Below, in pieces: positions 1 to 8,519 of a stretch of 49,662 nucleotides of DNA (the first letter of the stretch is position 1; each line of letters starts with the position of its first letter). The notes under the pieces are model-generated. The model searched no databases and was not told the origin of the DNA. It saw nothing but the letters and a program-made list of their open reading frames with translations. The position numbers were made by a program, and so were the translations under genes. Source of the DNA: a bacterium (GTDB taxonomy: Bacteria > Hinthialibacterota > Hinthialibacteria > Hinthialibacterales > Hinthialibacteraceae); NCBI GenBank assembly GCA_016125385.1, contig WGLV01000065.1, positions 1 through 49,662 of the forward strand, in the 5' to 3' direction.

Positions 1-361
1 GAACGCGAGCCCGGCGGCCTGCGGGTCCTTCCGAAGAAATACATTCCCGGTCAGGACGGGATTGAAACGCCGGTGATCGGAGTCCATCCGTCGATCACGG
101 TGATCGAAGAAATACATTCCCGGTCAGGACGGGATTGAAACAATGAAAGCGTGATTCAGGTGGTGAATTTCCTACAAGAAGAAATACATTCCCGGTCAGG
201 ACGGGATTGAAACGATGATCGTTTTTTTGCGGGATGATTTTCTTGATCCCAGAAGAAATACATTCCCGGTCAGGACGGGATTGAAACGATCGAGAACGCG
301 AGCCCGGCGGCCTGCGGGTCCTTCCGAAGAAATACATTCCCGGTCAGGACGGGATTGCGAG
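1..361 (+). CRISPR. CRISPR array, leader-distal end (5 repeats)
   Basis: Four identical 36-base repeats start at 33, 106, 178 and 252. A fifth at 326 keeps the first 32 bases and then diverges at its 3' end. Each intact repeat ends in GGGATTGAAAC and contains a short CCCG/CGGG dyad. The ATTGAAAC end is known from type I and III repeats, where it forms the 5' handle of the crRNA. This places the leader off the left edge and the degenerate repeat at the old, trailer end. Spacers are 36-38 bases long: 69-105, 142-177, 214-251 and 288-325, plus a partial one at 1-32. The partial spacer is identical to the last 32 bases of the final spacer (294-325). No cas gene lies in the window. Confidence 0.97.
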
Positions 362-481
362 TTATTGCGGATTGCTTGTTTTTGTAGGGGATTTGTGTGA
401 GTGAACGGGCGGAAGTGGATTTATCCCGCGTCGCGGATTTGTGGCACTGAATGGTCCAAACTTCCGCCGGTCTTTGCGTAA

Positions 482-494
482 GGTATTTATACGC
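482..494 (+). promoter_or_regulatory. TATA-like box before the 551 RHH gene
   Basis: The sequence GGTATTTATACGC lies 57 bases before the ATG at 551. It resembles an archaeal TATA box; transcription would start near 515 and give a leader of about 35 bases containing the GGGAGGGG ribosome binding site. Confidence 0.4.
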
Positions 495-550
495 ACCGTC
501 CCTACCGTTTGGTGGTAAATGCGTTCACTTGGGGATCAGGGAGGGGCGAA

Positions 551-763
551 ATGACGAAAACCAGGACAATCAACATCCGAGTAAGCCAAACCCAGTTGGC
601 TCGAATCAAAAGCAACGCGTCATTGAAGGGATACCGATATCTCTCGCGGTACCTGCGCGCCGCGGCGTTGGGTGAGGACGAGCAGGTTCGCCTCAAGAAG
701 ACGAATCGATTCAAACGGAATCCCATTTCTCCCCCAATCGAACACAGCCGGCGCTTTGCATGA
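551..763 (+). CDS. ribbon-helix-helix (CopG/Arc-like) small DNA-binding protein
   Basis: A 70-residue basic protein. Residues 4-46 fit a ribbon-helix-helix fold: a short strand (TINIRVSQTQLARIK) followed by two helices ending LSRYLRAAAL. Such proteins bind DNA as dimers, often as antitoxins or as plasmid copy-number or autoregulatory repressors. I chose the ATG at 551 because GGGAGGGG lies 4 bases upstream; an in-frame upstream start at 509 lacks a binding site and adds residues outside the fold. The tail (47-70) is basic and probably disordered. No toxin-like gene follows. The next gene is another RHH protein on the opposite strand, convergent, 91 bases away. The target is unknown. Confidence 0.75.
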   Translation: MTKTRTINIRVSQTQLARIKSNASLKGYRYLSRYLRAAALGEDEQVRLKKTNRFKRNPISPPIEHSRRFA

Positions 764-854
764 TGGATTTTTCTTCACCGCCACCCGGTCAAACCAAAGC
801 GTTGCAGCGCCCAGATCAGGACGAATTCAAAAGAACCACTCGCGAAAGCCGCCG

Positions 855-1124
855 TCAGTATTCCCAATCGATCCGGTATTCATAGGAATTGATGGCTTCC
901 CGGCGGGTTTCGCGGGATAACACCCTGGTTCCCGTTCTCGCGGCCTCGCCGTCATACCCCAGGCCGTCCAGCCGCTCCAGGCACAAGCGGCGAATGGCGT
1001 CGGACAGCGTGATTTCCCGGCGCTGAGCTTCGCTTTCAATCCGTTCATGCAGGAGGTCGTCGATGCGGACGCCGACGAAATTGCGCTTTCTCTTGTCCGA
1101 TGCGATGGCGTAGTCGAAGTTCAT
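855..1124 (-). CDS. ribbon-helix-helix protein, second gene of a two-gene unit
   Basis: An 89-residue protein. Residues 14-52 (NFVGVRIDDLLHERIESEA, then a second helix around LSDAIRRLCLERL) form a ribbon-helix-helix domain. The C-terminal 35 residues are charged and unassigned. Its ATG overlaps the stop codon of a 37-residue ORF (ATGA), so the two are translationally coupled and should share the TATA box near 1269. The pattern of a tiny acidic ORF plus an RHH protein resembles a toxin-antitoxin or autorepressor cassette, but I recognise no toxin. A regulator of the neighbouring recombinase is equally possible. Confidence 0.8.
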   Translation of the reverse strand: MNFDYAIASDKRKRNFVGVRIDDLLHERIESEAQRREITLSDAIRRLCLERLDGLGYDGEAARTGTRVLSRETRREAINSYEYRIDWEY

Positions 1125-1234
1125 TGTGCAAGCGGCTTCATCTCCTCTTCGGCTTCGTCGACGATCTCGCCAAGCCTCGCCATCAGCTTGTTATAGATGG
1201 CGAGATAATCGCGTGGAGTTCGCTTCGTTTCCAT
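1121..1234 (-). CDS. 37-residue hypothetical protein coupled to the RHH gene
   Basis: A short ORF starting METKRTPRDYLAIYNK and ending DEAEEEMKPLAQ. It is helical and acidic toward the C terminus. Support comes from its position: a TATA-like box (1265-1273) lies about 31-39 bases upstream, and its stop overlaps the start of the RHH gene as ATGA. No family recognised. It could be a partner of the RHH protein, or a leader peptide that couples translation. Confidence 0.6.
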   Translation of the reverse strand: METKRTPRDYLAIYNKLMARLGEIVDEAEEEMKPLAQ

Positions 1235-1264
1235 CGAGTTCACCGGGAAAGCGAATGCATTCGC

Positions 1265-1273
1265 CTTTATAAA
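1265..1273 (-). promoter_or_regulatory. TATA-like box for the 37-aa/RHH unit
   Basis: On the minus strand TTTATAAAG lies 31-39 bases before the ATG at 1234, the spacing expected for an archaeal promoter with a leader of about 5-10 bases. Confidence 0.5.
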
Positions 1274-1303
1274 CTTTGTATTGCACTGGAAAAGAAAAAG
1301 AAT

Positions 1304-2647
1304 TCACCGTTTTATCGCCGCGATCTCATTTTGTAGTTTGCGCACCGTGTTCACCAGGTTTTGCAGGATATCGTTCTGACTGAATGGAGCGGCTTCGAGG
1401 TCATTCCCCGCGCTTCTCTTCTCCAAGGCCTCCAGTTCCCGTTTGACGCGCTCGAACTCCAGATCGCGCTCCCGAATCTTCCGGGCGACTGCCGCCTGAT
1501 CCAGCGTCCGCTTGCAGGTCCGGCACGTCACATCCAGAAAACCGTTGATCGTCTGGCAATACTGGCAAACCTTCGGCGTGGGTAGTTTCACCGTTTGGGC
1601 GTCGGCTGGCGCCAGCCCCCGTTTGATCAGTTCATTCTTATAGGAGTCATCCCGGGTACTGAGGTCGTAGGTTTTCAGCTGCCGAGTGCTGGTCCAGCGC
1701 GCGGCGTGCTGAATCTCCAGGTCGGAGTCTCCCCGGATCAGGCGGAAAGTAACGCCGTTGCGTTTCAGACTATACGCGGTGATGGGCTTGGATATTCCCA
1801 AATGGCTGCAAGCTTTCTTCAATTTTTTGTTGATGTTCGGCGGCTTCATCTGGGTCCCGAACTCGCGGGCCCCCAGGTTGATGAACAAAAAGGCGTCCGG
1901 GTCGTCTCGCAGCGGGTGGACTTCCAGCACTTTGAGCAGGTAGGGGAAACTATCGATGCACTGGATGTATCCAATCCCTTCCTTGCCATGTTCCGATATC
2001 CATATCCTGGCGTACGAGTCATATTTCTCCGCGTCCTTGATGCGGGCGTACAGCGTTTCCTGCGGCCGCCCGAGGCCTTCGAGCGAAAGCATGAGAAACA
2101 ATTGCATGTACGGGTCCGTGTTGAAATAATTCAGGATCCGCTCGAATTCGTCCCACGCGAGTTTATCCTGGCGTCTCTTCTCACGGCTCTTATCCACCGA
2201 GCGGGACAAGTGCCGGATGGGATAGGGAACCAGCGCGGGATCGATTCGGCCTTTTTCATCTTTTTCCGGGAACAGGACCTTCCACAGGCAGCGGATATCC
2301 TTCACGAAATCGGACTTGCTCTTGGGGGAATGGTTGACTTCGTGCATCCGCCGCATGATGCGGTCGATCTCATCCCGGTCGACGTCCTTCAGATTGATAT
2401 CGGTAGAGTCAACGATGAAGCGAAGCGTGCTGAGCAGGCGATTCCGGCGGGCGAAGCTCAAATCCTTGCTCTCCATGATGCGGCAGAAGAGTTTGAAATA
2501 GTCCAGGTTCTCCGGATTACGGCAATAATATTTGCCCATCTTACGGAAATACGCCGGCCGATCTTCCGGCTTTTTCAGAAGCAGGTGGAGGTTTTCCTTT
2601 TGATACGCGTAGCGTTTCCCGTTGTTATAGATGTCTTCTTCCGCCAT
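1304..2647 (-). CDS. tyrosine recombinase/integrase with C-terminal zinc ribbon
   Basis: 447 residues. Residues 60-150 form an N-terminal core-binding helical domain. The catalytic domain follows, with R194 (GLGRPQETL), R296 (YSLKR, where HxxR is usual), W318 in the His/Trp position and the nucleophile Y327 (KTYDL). Residues 361-378 hold two CxxC pairs (C361, C364, C375, C378), a zinc ribbon, and the last 65 residues are a charged, probably coiled-coil, segment. Tyrosine recombinases with such tails are common in archaeal elements. The usual HxxR histidine is replaced, so activity needs testing. The TATA box at 2673-2682 predicts a nearly leaderless mRNA. A perfect 11-base inverted repeat (2685-2695 with 2792-2802) lies just upstream and may be its binding site. 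This is the likely integrase of the left element. Confidence 0.9.
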   Translation of the reverse strand: MAEEDIYNNGKRYAYQKENLHLLLKKPEDRPAYFRKMGKYYCRNPENLDYFKLFCRIMESKDLSFARRNRLLSTLRFIVDSTDINLKDVDRDEIDRIMRRMHEVNHSPKSKSDFVKDIRCLWKVLFPEKDEKGRIDPALVPYPIRHLSRSVDKSREKRRQDKLAWDEFERILNYFNTDPYMQLFLMLSLEGLGRPQETLYARIKDAEKYDSYARIWISEHGKEGIGYIQCIDSFPYLLKVLEVHPLRDDPDAFLFINLGAREFGTQMKPPNINKKLKKACSHLGISKPITAYSLKRNGVTFRLIRGDSDLEIQHAARWTSTRQLKTYDLSTRDDSYKNELIKRGLAPADAQTVKLPTPKVCQYCQTINGFLDVTCRTCKRTLDQAAVARKIRERDLEFERVKRELEALEKRSAGNDLEAAPFSQNDILQNLVNTVRKLQNEIAAIKR

Positions 2648-2672
2648 GTCGTCACCGGATAGTCGTTATGCG

Positions 2673-2682
2673 CTTATATACC
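2673..2682 (-). promoter_or_regulatory. TATA-like box for the recombinase gene
   Basis: The minus strand reads GGTATATAAG 26-35 bases before the ATG at 2647. The distance implies transcription starting at or very near the start codon (leaderless). Confidence 0.55.
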
Positions 2683-2684
2683 TT

Positions 2685-2802
2685 TGTTAAACAATCCGGC
2701 GATAAAAGCGGGTGGGCATCGAACTGGACGCGGAATGCGCTGGCCGGGCATTCAGGAACCAGTTGTATTCACCCCCGTTCAGCGAGCCGAAATTGTTTAA
2801 CA
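2685..2802. repeat. perfect 11-base inverted repeat, arms 2685-2695 and 2792-2802
   Basis: TGTTAAACAAT at 2685-2695 is matched by its exact reverse complement ATTGTTTAACA at 2792-2802, with 96 bases between. The first arm sits directly upstream of the recombinase TATA box. It could be a pair of operator or recombinase-arm sites. The sequence between the arms holds no gene. Confidence 0.7.
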
Positions 2803-2945
2803 GAGGATTCACAGGCCGATATAAATAGTTTGCGGTGGAGGAGAAAAACAGAGTATACGAATCCAGTGCATCGGCGGCGTTTCATCCGGGTGAAGCGAGC
2901 TTCGACCCAGTGGGTTCCCATCCGGCGGAAAATATCGAATACAGT

Positions 2946-3083
2946 TTAATTCTTCGTGGCGAGGAATTCTTCACCGCGTTCCTGGAGCATGAACAGGAAT
3001 TCCTGCTGGATCAAACCTTGGGGAGCCCAACCGCGCAACTCATCCACCGCTTGTTGATAAATTTCTTCCAGATCAATCTTCAT
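2946..3083 (-). CDS. 45-residue hypothetical protein
   Basis: A short ORF beginning MKIDLEEIYQQAVDELRG and ending EEFLATKN, amphipathic and acidic. A strong binding site (GGGAGG, 5 bases before ATG) supports translation. It lies between the recombinase promoter region and the divergent winged-helix gene at 3228. No family recognised; small acidic proteins in such places are often antitoxins or anti-regulators. Confidence 0.55.
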   Translation of the reverse strand: MKIDLEEIYQQAVDELRGWAPQGLIQQEFLFMLQERGEEFLATKN

Positions 3084-3197
3084 GGCGACCTCCCGAGAGT
3101 CGTTTCTCCCTCAAAAATGTTTTCATTGTCAAGCGGCTTCGCGGACGGTGGCGGATTCGTCCCCGCCGCATGGTTCTGTGATTGTTCTGTTATTCCT

Positions 3198-3206
3198 TTT
3201 ATAAAT
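3198..3206 (+). promoter_or_regulatory. TATA-like box for the winged-helix gene
   Basis: TTTATAAAT lies 22-30 bases before the ATG at 3228, which is positioned for a leaderless transcript. No Shine-Dalgarno sequence is present, consistent with that. Confidence 0.55.
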
Positions 3207-3227
3207 GTTTTTCTCTGAACGGGGCGT

Positions 3228-3548
3228 ATGCAGGATGTGCGGGCGTTGGCGGGATTCGTGGCGGCCAGCCAAAGAAGGCGGCAGGTGTTGGAAGCGCTGC
3301 GCGACGAGGCGCGGCGGCCGATGGAGGTTGGCCGCGCTCTCGGCGTGGAGACCGGCAATCTGGCGCGTTTGCTGTTCCAGCTGGAGAGGAAGAATCTGAT
3401 CCAGTGCCTGACGCCGGCGAAGCGAAGCTGGCGGGTGTACGCGATCACCGAGCTGGGCCGACGCGTGCTGAACGACCAGTCGCTGTCATCCATCCATTCC
3501 GGTCTTTCACTCCACCGCGACAAACCTCACGACTCATCCACGCATTGA
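3228..3548 (+). CDS. winged helix-turn-helix regulator (ArsR/MarR-like)
   Basis: 106 residues. Residues 16-82 form a winged helix: a first helix ([16 protein letters not shown]), the HTH ([21 protein letters not shown]), and a wing with [17 protein letters not shown], where ITELGR is the typical wing-end motif. The last 20 residues are Ser/His-rich. No metal or ligand site is evident. This type of one-domain regulator is widespread in archaea. The start was chosen by the TATA box spacing and by the fold beginning soon after; it may be translated from a leaderless mRNA. Its target is not evident. Confidence 0.8.
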   Translation: MQDVRALAGFVAASQRRRQVLEALRDEARRPMEVGRALGVETGNLARLLFQLERKNLIQCLTPAKRSWRVYAITELGRRVLNDQSLSSIHSGLSLHRDKPHDSSTH

Positions 3549-4039
3549 AATACACGAAAAACAGGGTTCTCTTTTTCCGGCGATTGGTTTATTCTTCTAT
3601 TCGGAGCGGCGTGTTGCGCTCCAGGGTGTGGAAACCCTTCCAACGACGGCTTGCATCAGCCGTAAAACCGATGCCGTTTCCCAGCCGACAATGGCCGGGA
3701 GGCGGCAATGTATGTCCAAGCCTCGCGGCCAAAGATTGTCGCAGCCGTTCGTTGGCGGCTTTCCAACTCCCGGCTATCGCCTCGATAGCAAATCCCAAAT
3801 CAACACATATCCAGGAAACCGGCGTGGGGGATCTCTCCCCATCGCCCTGTTTCCGTGCTGTGTACGGGAGTCGAAGCATGATCCGGACGCGAGTCATTTC
3901 TCCTGATGTCTCTCGAATCACCCTTCCCGCCCTCGCAGGCCACGCCGCCAAACGTATTAACTACTTTTCAGGTACTACAAAACCGAAAGATTTAAATAGG
4001 CGCGAGGCCCTTCATCCCCATCTTCAGAGGGGATGCGCC
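3549..4039. ncRNA. candidate structured RNA (seven consecutive hairpins, 3603-3854)
   Basis: No convincing gene, but dense base-pairing. Hairpins: 3603-3608/3617-3622 (6 bp); 3623-3627/3634-3638 (5 bp); 3646-3651/3658-3663 (6 bp); a compound arm 3686-3741 with 7+5+5 bp (CGACAAT/ATTGTCG, GGCCG/CGGCC, GAGGC/GCCTC); 3743-3747/3756-3760 (5 bp); 3773-3779/3783-3789 (7 bp, 3-base loop); and 3814-3854 with 6+4+5 bp (GGAAAC/GTTTCC, GGCG/CGCC, TGGGG/CCCCA). The strand cannot be set from pairing alone. I could not match it to RNase P, SRP, tmRNA or a group II intron by eye. 3861-3985 holds nothing I recognise; the promoter of the 4040 gene ends the interval. Confidence 0.55.
3990..3999 (+). promoter_or_regulatory. 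TATA-like box for the 4040 gene
   Basis: ATTTAAATAG lies 41-50 bases before the ATG at 4040. GAGGGGATG just before the start provides the ribosome binding site. Confidence 0.45.
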
Positions 4040-6598
4040 ATGCACGAGAATCAGACTGCTTCCATTGAGGGAATGCTTGAACTTAGTCCGCGAAATGCGG
4101 CGGAGCGAGGATCCCGGTTGTTCAGCTGGTGGGGAGACGCCGCGCGTTCGCTGTACCGATCCACTCTGGAAACCATGGCCAATCCCGGTTGGGTGAAGGA
4201 TGAATTTCTGAGCTGGGGGCGAGTCGCGGGATTCGCGTTGCTCACCACTCTCGCGGCGCCCTGCGCGCAATCGCGCGATTATCTTGTGGAGGATTTCACT
4301 TCTACTCAGTTGCCCCAAGCTTTAAACGTCCAGACCGGCGGCGGTTTGTCTTCAACCAACCAATATGGATCCGGACTCGAATCCATATTGGGAAAGGGGC
4401 GCGTGTACCAGGCGTCTCTTGGTGAAAACCAGGGATTCACTTTTTACTTCACCGGCGGGGAATGGTTTACGACTACCGCGGATCCGAAAAGCGTGTACTG
4501 GCTGGAATCATGGGTGGGAGCGAACGATCCGGCGGGAGTCGGCTTCGATCTGGCCTCGGCGAACGGGGACAGCGTGTCGGACGGCCATATCGTACTGGAT
4601 GAGGGAAACACGCAACGGTTCGGCGTGCTCAGCTTCGCGGATGATTTTCCGGTGGGCCAGGGAACGTACCTCGCCAATGCCTCCTCCACCAGGGGTTCTT
4701 CAACCCGAACCATCGAATTCGATGATTTCTCCCGAACCGCGCTGCCCCATTTCTCTGACTACCTGTCAAGCAAAACCTTCGTTCCCTACCTGATTGGAGA
4801 CGAGAGTTTTATCCTCGCGGCGGGCGCGCCCAACGCCTCCTACACGCCGGGAGACGTAGTGTTTTACCCGGTCTCCAACCGGATGGACATCCAGTTGCAG
4901 CCTGGAGAAGCGGAGACGCTTTTCTTCACCCCGCTTCAGCTGGACGAACCCGGGTACGTGCTATTGCGCGTGCGCTACGAAACGGCCAATCCCTCCGTCC
5001 AACTAGCCCTGGCGCAGCTGGAGGCGGACGATCCGCTTCCCGGAAGCGAACTTCCCTTCGCGTTCACCAACCGGGTGTACTCCCAGATCGCGACGTTACG
5101 AGACGGGGAGACGTCGCTCGATCTGTACGTCCTCATGCACGCTCGGAATATGACGGTTCCCTTGATCCAGGCGGCGTTGCCGGGCGGGCCATCTACCAGC
5201 GCCGACCCGGAAACCATCGTTCGCGTTCATTCCCTGGACGCGTGCCTCCTGCCTGACTTTAATAACTATCTCATTCAAGAACGCCAAGGGACTTACGGCA
5301 ATCGACCGACCGGCACGCCTGAACCTTCGGCCACGGCGGCCGCAACGCCAACCCGAACGCCGTCTCCCACGCCCACGCTTGAGCCATCTCCCACTTATAA
5401 ACCCCCGTCGCCGTCCCCCACGCCGACGCCAACGCGCGTTCCCAGCCCGACTCCGGCTCCAACCGGAACGCCTTCCCCTGCTCCCACCAATTCACCGATT
5501 CCGACTTTCACTCCAACCGCGACGCCATCGCCGACTTACACGCCGTTCCCCACGTTAACGCCTACGGCGACTCCGACGCCGCTGGAGACGAGAATCGAGG
5601 GACTGGTCATCGCGCGCGACACGGGAGCAACCATCGCCGGGGCGAGCGTCTATCTGCTGGAACACTACACCAACCAGCTTGATCCCTTCGCTGGTGAAAC
5701 AGCGGACGCCGTCAGCAGCGCGACCGGGTATTTTGTGCTGAACGCCCCGCGATCCGGCGGGACGGTGCAGTTGGGCGTGACCGGCGATTCGATCCACAAT
5801 CACGTCGGCTTCGCCTTCAACACCGACCGGGAGCGGATAACTCGCGACGAATACGTGCTGTCGAACAGCTTCGATATGGCGTGGTACGACGCCAAATTCC
5901 GCGCCGGAGGCCATAAGCGATTCTGGCCGGATGGGGTGACTCCAACCATCTATCTCGATACCAATAATGCGCCGCCCTTCAATGAACCGATCCCCGGCGA
6001 TGGGTACGACGTCTCCTTCGTTCTCGATCGAATCAAGGAACGATTGAATGAGGTCACGCAAGGATACAGCGGCGCGCTCCCCATCGAAATCGGCAAGAAT
6101 CCGCCATCATTCAAAACGCCCGGGTACGTCGTGATCCGATGGAACGACGACATCGCGCCCGGAGTGGTCGCCAGTGTGGGGACGGATTTTGATGAACAAG
6201 GGAATATAAACAATGTGAAAATTACGTTGAACACCAAAGCGCAATTTGATTGGAACGCGCCCTGGAGCCGAATGACGCCGGAAAACCTATACCAAGCGAG
6301 CGTTTTTAAGGAGTTTTCCGAAGCGCTCGGCGCCGTGGCCTCGTTCCCCAACGCGGACGACCTGGAGCGCAGCGTCATGCTTCCCACTTCCCAGGTAAGC
6401 GATTTCACCCGGGAAGATGAAATCATGTTCGACCATTTTTATGGAACGGGACGAGACAACAGAAGTCCGGATTACGAAGCGCCCGGGAACCGCGCTCCAC
6501 TTGTCTCCCCAAGTCTCGCAGCCGGCCAAAACGGGACGCTCTCCGTGCAAAAGCGCAACCGTTCTCTCTATCCGCTGAATCCGACCGAACGACGATGA
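4040..6598 (+). CDS. secreted multidomain protein with Pro/Thr linker and inactive metzincin-like domain
   Basis: 852 residues from the ATG at 4040; the longer upstream frame lacks coding character and the start has a good binding site. A hydrophobic stretch at residues 60-78 ([18 protein letters not shown]) looks like a signal or anchor, unusually far from the N terminus. Residues 80-425 are beta-rich and unassigned. Residues 428-515 are a Pro/Thr/Ser linker (repeated TPTPTP-like units), typical of surface proteins. Residues 516-610 resemble a carboxypeptidase-regulatory/Ig-like domain ([16 protein letters not shown]). The rest resembles a matrixin-type metzincin, but the zinc site HExxHxxGxxH reads [12 protein letters not shown], and SVMLPT occupies the Met-turn position, so it should not be a peptidase. 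It is probably an exported adhesin or binding protein. It converges with the next gene, 4 bases between stops. Confidence 0.75.
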   Translation: MHENQTASIEGMLELSPRNAAERGSRLFSWWGDAARSLYRSTLETMANPGWVKDEFLSWGRVAGFALLTTLAAPCAQSRDYLVEDFTSTQLPQALNVQTGGGLSSTNQYGSGLESILGKGRVYQASLGENQGFTFYFTGGEWFTTTADPKSVYWLESWVGANDPAGVGFDLASANGDSVSDGHIVLDEGNTQRFGVLSFADDFPVGQGTYLANASSTRGSSTRTIEFDDFSRTALPHFSDYLSSKTFVPYLIGDESFILAAGAPNASYTPGDVVFYPVSNRMDIQLQPGEAETLFFTPLQLDEPGYVLLRVRYETANPSVQLALAQLEADDPLPGSELPFAFTNRVYSQIATLRDGETSLDLYVLMHARNMTVPLIQAALPGGPSTSADPETIVRVHSLDACLLPDFNNYLIQERQGTYGNRPTGTPEPSATAAATPTRTPSPTPTLEPSPTYKPPSPSPTPTPTRVPSPTPAPTGTPSPAPTNSPIPTFTPTATPSPTYTPFPTLTPTATPTPLETRIEGLVIARDTGATIAGASVYLLEHYTNQLDPFAGETADAVSSATGYFVLNAPRSGGTVQLGVTGDSIHNHVGFAFNTDRERITRDEYVLSNSFDMAWYDAKFRAGGHKRFWPDGVTPTIYLDTNNAPPFNEPIPGDGYDVSFVLDRIKERLNEVTQGYSGALPIEIGKNPPSFKTPGYVVIRWNDDIAPGVVASVGTDFDEQGNINNVKITLNTKAQFDWNAPWSRMTPENLYQASVFKEFSEALGAVASFPNADDLERSVMLPTSQVSDFTREDEIMFDHFYGTGRDNRSPDYEAPGNRAPLVSPSLAAGQNGTLSVQKRNRSLYPLNPTERR

Positions 6599-6602
6599 GC
6601 TT

Positions 6603-8465
6603 CTACTGTGGATCGTAGATCAGGATATCGCTCAAGAAAAACCCGCCTTCACCCAGTCCGTAGGGGTTATCGTCCGCGTCGAGATACACGCAGGCTTGAT
6701 ATTTTGACCGCAACCCATTGACGATCTTTTCACCGCGCTGGGGCCGGACGCACCGGGATTCGATATCGCGATCAATTTCAGCAGGATCTCGCTTAAAAAG
6801 TTTATAGAAAAATCTTTTCACTTCACTGCGTAAATCGTAAGGACATTTCGCGACGCGATCCACGCCCGCCGCAGCGATCTCCGTTGCGGAGGCTTTACAA
6901 ACCAGAGAGTCGAGCCTCGCATTCACGCACCGGTCGCCGTCCCACCAATAAACTTCATCATTGATATCTTTTTGGGGGCAGCAATGTCCCACATCGAATT
7001 GCTTGTTCGCTCCATGCGAGCAATATCCGGCGACTGTGCCGGATAAACGCGGGCTGGCGATCATCGAACATTCCGCGTCCTGAGCGCAGGAGGCTCCTTC
7101 CTTTGAAAATTCACCCTCGCAACTCCCCACCGTCAACATGAGAGCCTGACCTGAATACGTATCATCCCCCTGGTTCAATGGAAGCTTCCGGTTGGAGTCC
7201 CCCGAACGGTCCATGGCGTAGGCGCTGACGTACAGCGTCGTCCCCACTCGCCGCAACGAAGCGGGAACCGAGGCGTCGAACGCCGCGATCCCCAACACGC
7301 CGAAGCGATCCGTGGCGAGCGAAGAGGCGTATTCAGGCGTGAAGTAGGCGTTGAGCGCATAGTGCCGGATATCGGGACGCGAGGTAACCGGCAACCGCGT
7401 GGTGTGACCTAAATAAGTTCCATACAAAGCGGAGGTATCGGCCGGGTTTTTATGATAGAAACGAATTTCCACAGCTCCCGCATTGATATTATCCGGATCA
7501 AAGCTCCACGCGCTCAAATTGAGCCCCGGCGTCGCTCCGATGCAGCTGAACGAGAGCGCGTCAACCGCACCCTCGGGCGGAGACGAGCAGCCCGCGTCCG
7601 CCGCGTCGATGAGACCATTGGCGTTGTTGTCCCTGCCGTCGCCGCATATCTCCGCCCTGCCGCGAGCGTCCTTACAGGCCCGGTCGCCGTCGCAGAATTC
7701 CACCGGCCCGCAATCCGCGTCGGAATCGCAATACCGGCATTCATCCCCGGTTTGCAGCCGGGGCGTCGTTACCCACAGCGAATCCGTACCCTGGACCAGG
7801 ATGCAGCCGTAATACACGCCTTCCTTCGAGCAAACATACCCGAATGGAGCTTTTTCCGACTGCAATCCCAAGGCTTTATCGCCCAACACCTGAACGCCGT
7901 GGACTTGGCCGTCCTCACCGATCAGCGCGCATTTCGGCCCGTCAACCATGCCGGCTTTTTCCACGCAGAACCGCATATTCATGCGAGCGCCGGCCCCGAG
8001 ATCGTAACTGTACCGAGAGCAATACCCCGAATGGCATTCCGCGTTCGAGAGGCAAGGCTCGCCCAGGTCCTTCCCGCAGTCGGGATCCTCCATGCAGCTT
8101 CGATCGCAGACGCCGTCTTCCCCGCACCCTTCACGATAAAGCGGAGCGGGCTCCCGATCGCAATCGGGATCGTGTCCCCCCGCCCGGCAGGCGATCCCCA
8201 GGTCCATGAGGCAGACCCCGTCCGCGCCGGAAAGGGAAGCCGGAATGCAGGCGTAAACCAACAGAGCCGGCTCGCCGCCGTACTCACCAGGCAGAAGAAT
8301 CCCGCCGTATTGTTCGGCGCAATCATAATCGAACGAGGGCTCGATCCCCTCCGTCGGGCAACGTCCATCGGAAGCTGAAATGGGAGCCGAATCGGCCAGC
8401 GCGGCGGCCGCCATACTCAACAGCAGAACGATCAGCATCAGGGAGCGGTTTGGTTTGAAAGACAT
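6603..8465 (-). CDS. secreted Cys-rich surface protein
   Basis: 620 residues with a clear signal peptide (MSFKPNRSLMLIVLLLSMAA, cleavage likely after ALA at 24). The mature part has many short Cys-rich blocks, such as GYCSRYS, GDECRYCDSDADCGP and CGDGRDNNANGLIDAADAGC. The last is a calcium-binding-like DNNANGLID loop common in exported proteins of uncultured archaea and some bacteria. Residues 300-460 are beta-rich with no Cys and could be an Ig-like module. No catalytic motif seen. The gene meets the 4040 gene tail to tail, so the two may share a bidirectional termination zone. The TATA box at 8511-8519 gives a leader of about 20 bases. Confidence 0.7.
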   Translation of the reverse strand: MSFKPNRSLMLIVLLLSMAAAALADSAPISASDGRCPTEGIEPSFDYDCAEQYGGILLPGEYGGEPALLVYACIPASLSGADGVCLMDLGIACRAGGHDPDCDREPAPLYREGCGEDGVCDRSCMEDPDCGKDLGEPCLSNAECHSGYCSRYSYDLGAGARMNMRFCVEKAGMVDGPKCALIGEDGQVHGVQVLGDKALGLQSEKAPFGYVCSKEGVYYGCILVQGTDSLWVTTPRLQTGDECRYCDSDADCGPVEFCDGDRACKDARGRAEICGDGRDNNANGLIDAADAGCSSPPEGAVDALSFSCIGATPGLNLSAWSFDPDNINAGAVEIRFYHKNPADTSALYGTYLGHTTRLPVTSRPDIRHYALNAYFTPEYASSLATDRFGVLGIAAFDASVPASLRRVGTTLYVSAYAMDRSGDSNRKLPLNQGDDTYSGQALMLTVGSCEGEFSKEGASCAQDAECSMIASPRLSGTVAGYCSHGANKQFDVGHCCPQKDINDEVYWWDGDRCVNARLDSLVCKASATEIAAAGVDRVAKCPYDLRSEVKRFFYKLFKRDPAEIDRDIESRCVRPQRGEKIVNGLRSKYQACVYLDADDNPYGLGEGGFFLSDILIYDPQ

Positions 8466-8510
8466 GGTGAAGGGCTAAGCGTGGTTCACTGACGTTATGT
8501 GGGACAAGGG

Positions 8511-8519
8511 TTTATAAAA
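8511..8519 (-). promoter_or_regulatory. TATA-like box for the Cys-rich gene
   Basis: On the minus strand TTTTATAAA lies 46-54 bases before the ATG at 8465. It is the only AT-rich box in this 200-base gap; I see nothing else in the gap. Confidence 0.45.

Noticed and set aside
1595-2662. Long open frame (355 codons) on the plus strand across the recombinase
   Set aside because: It is the antisense of the recombinase gene, which has complete catalytic and zinc-ribbon motifs. The antisense frame shows no fold or promoter.
3600-3900. RNase P RNA, SRP RNA or group II intron
   Set aside because: The conserved GAGGAAAGUCC box of RNase P, the SRP S-domain and the domain V sequence of group II introns were not found by eye on either strand.
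3589-3951. 120-codon minus-strand frame over the hairpins
   Set aside because: The repeated stems explain the base composition; the translated sequence has no recognisable fold.
3182-4039. N-terminal extension of the 4040 gene to 3182
   Set aside because: It would overlap the winged-helix gene and the hairpin region, and the composition is not protein-like. The start with a GAGGGG site at 4040 fits better.
7452-8378. 308-codon plus-strand frame across the Cys-rich gene
   Set aside because: The opposite strand has a signal peptide and Cys patterns; this one does not.
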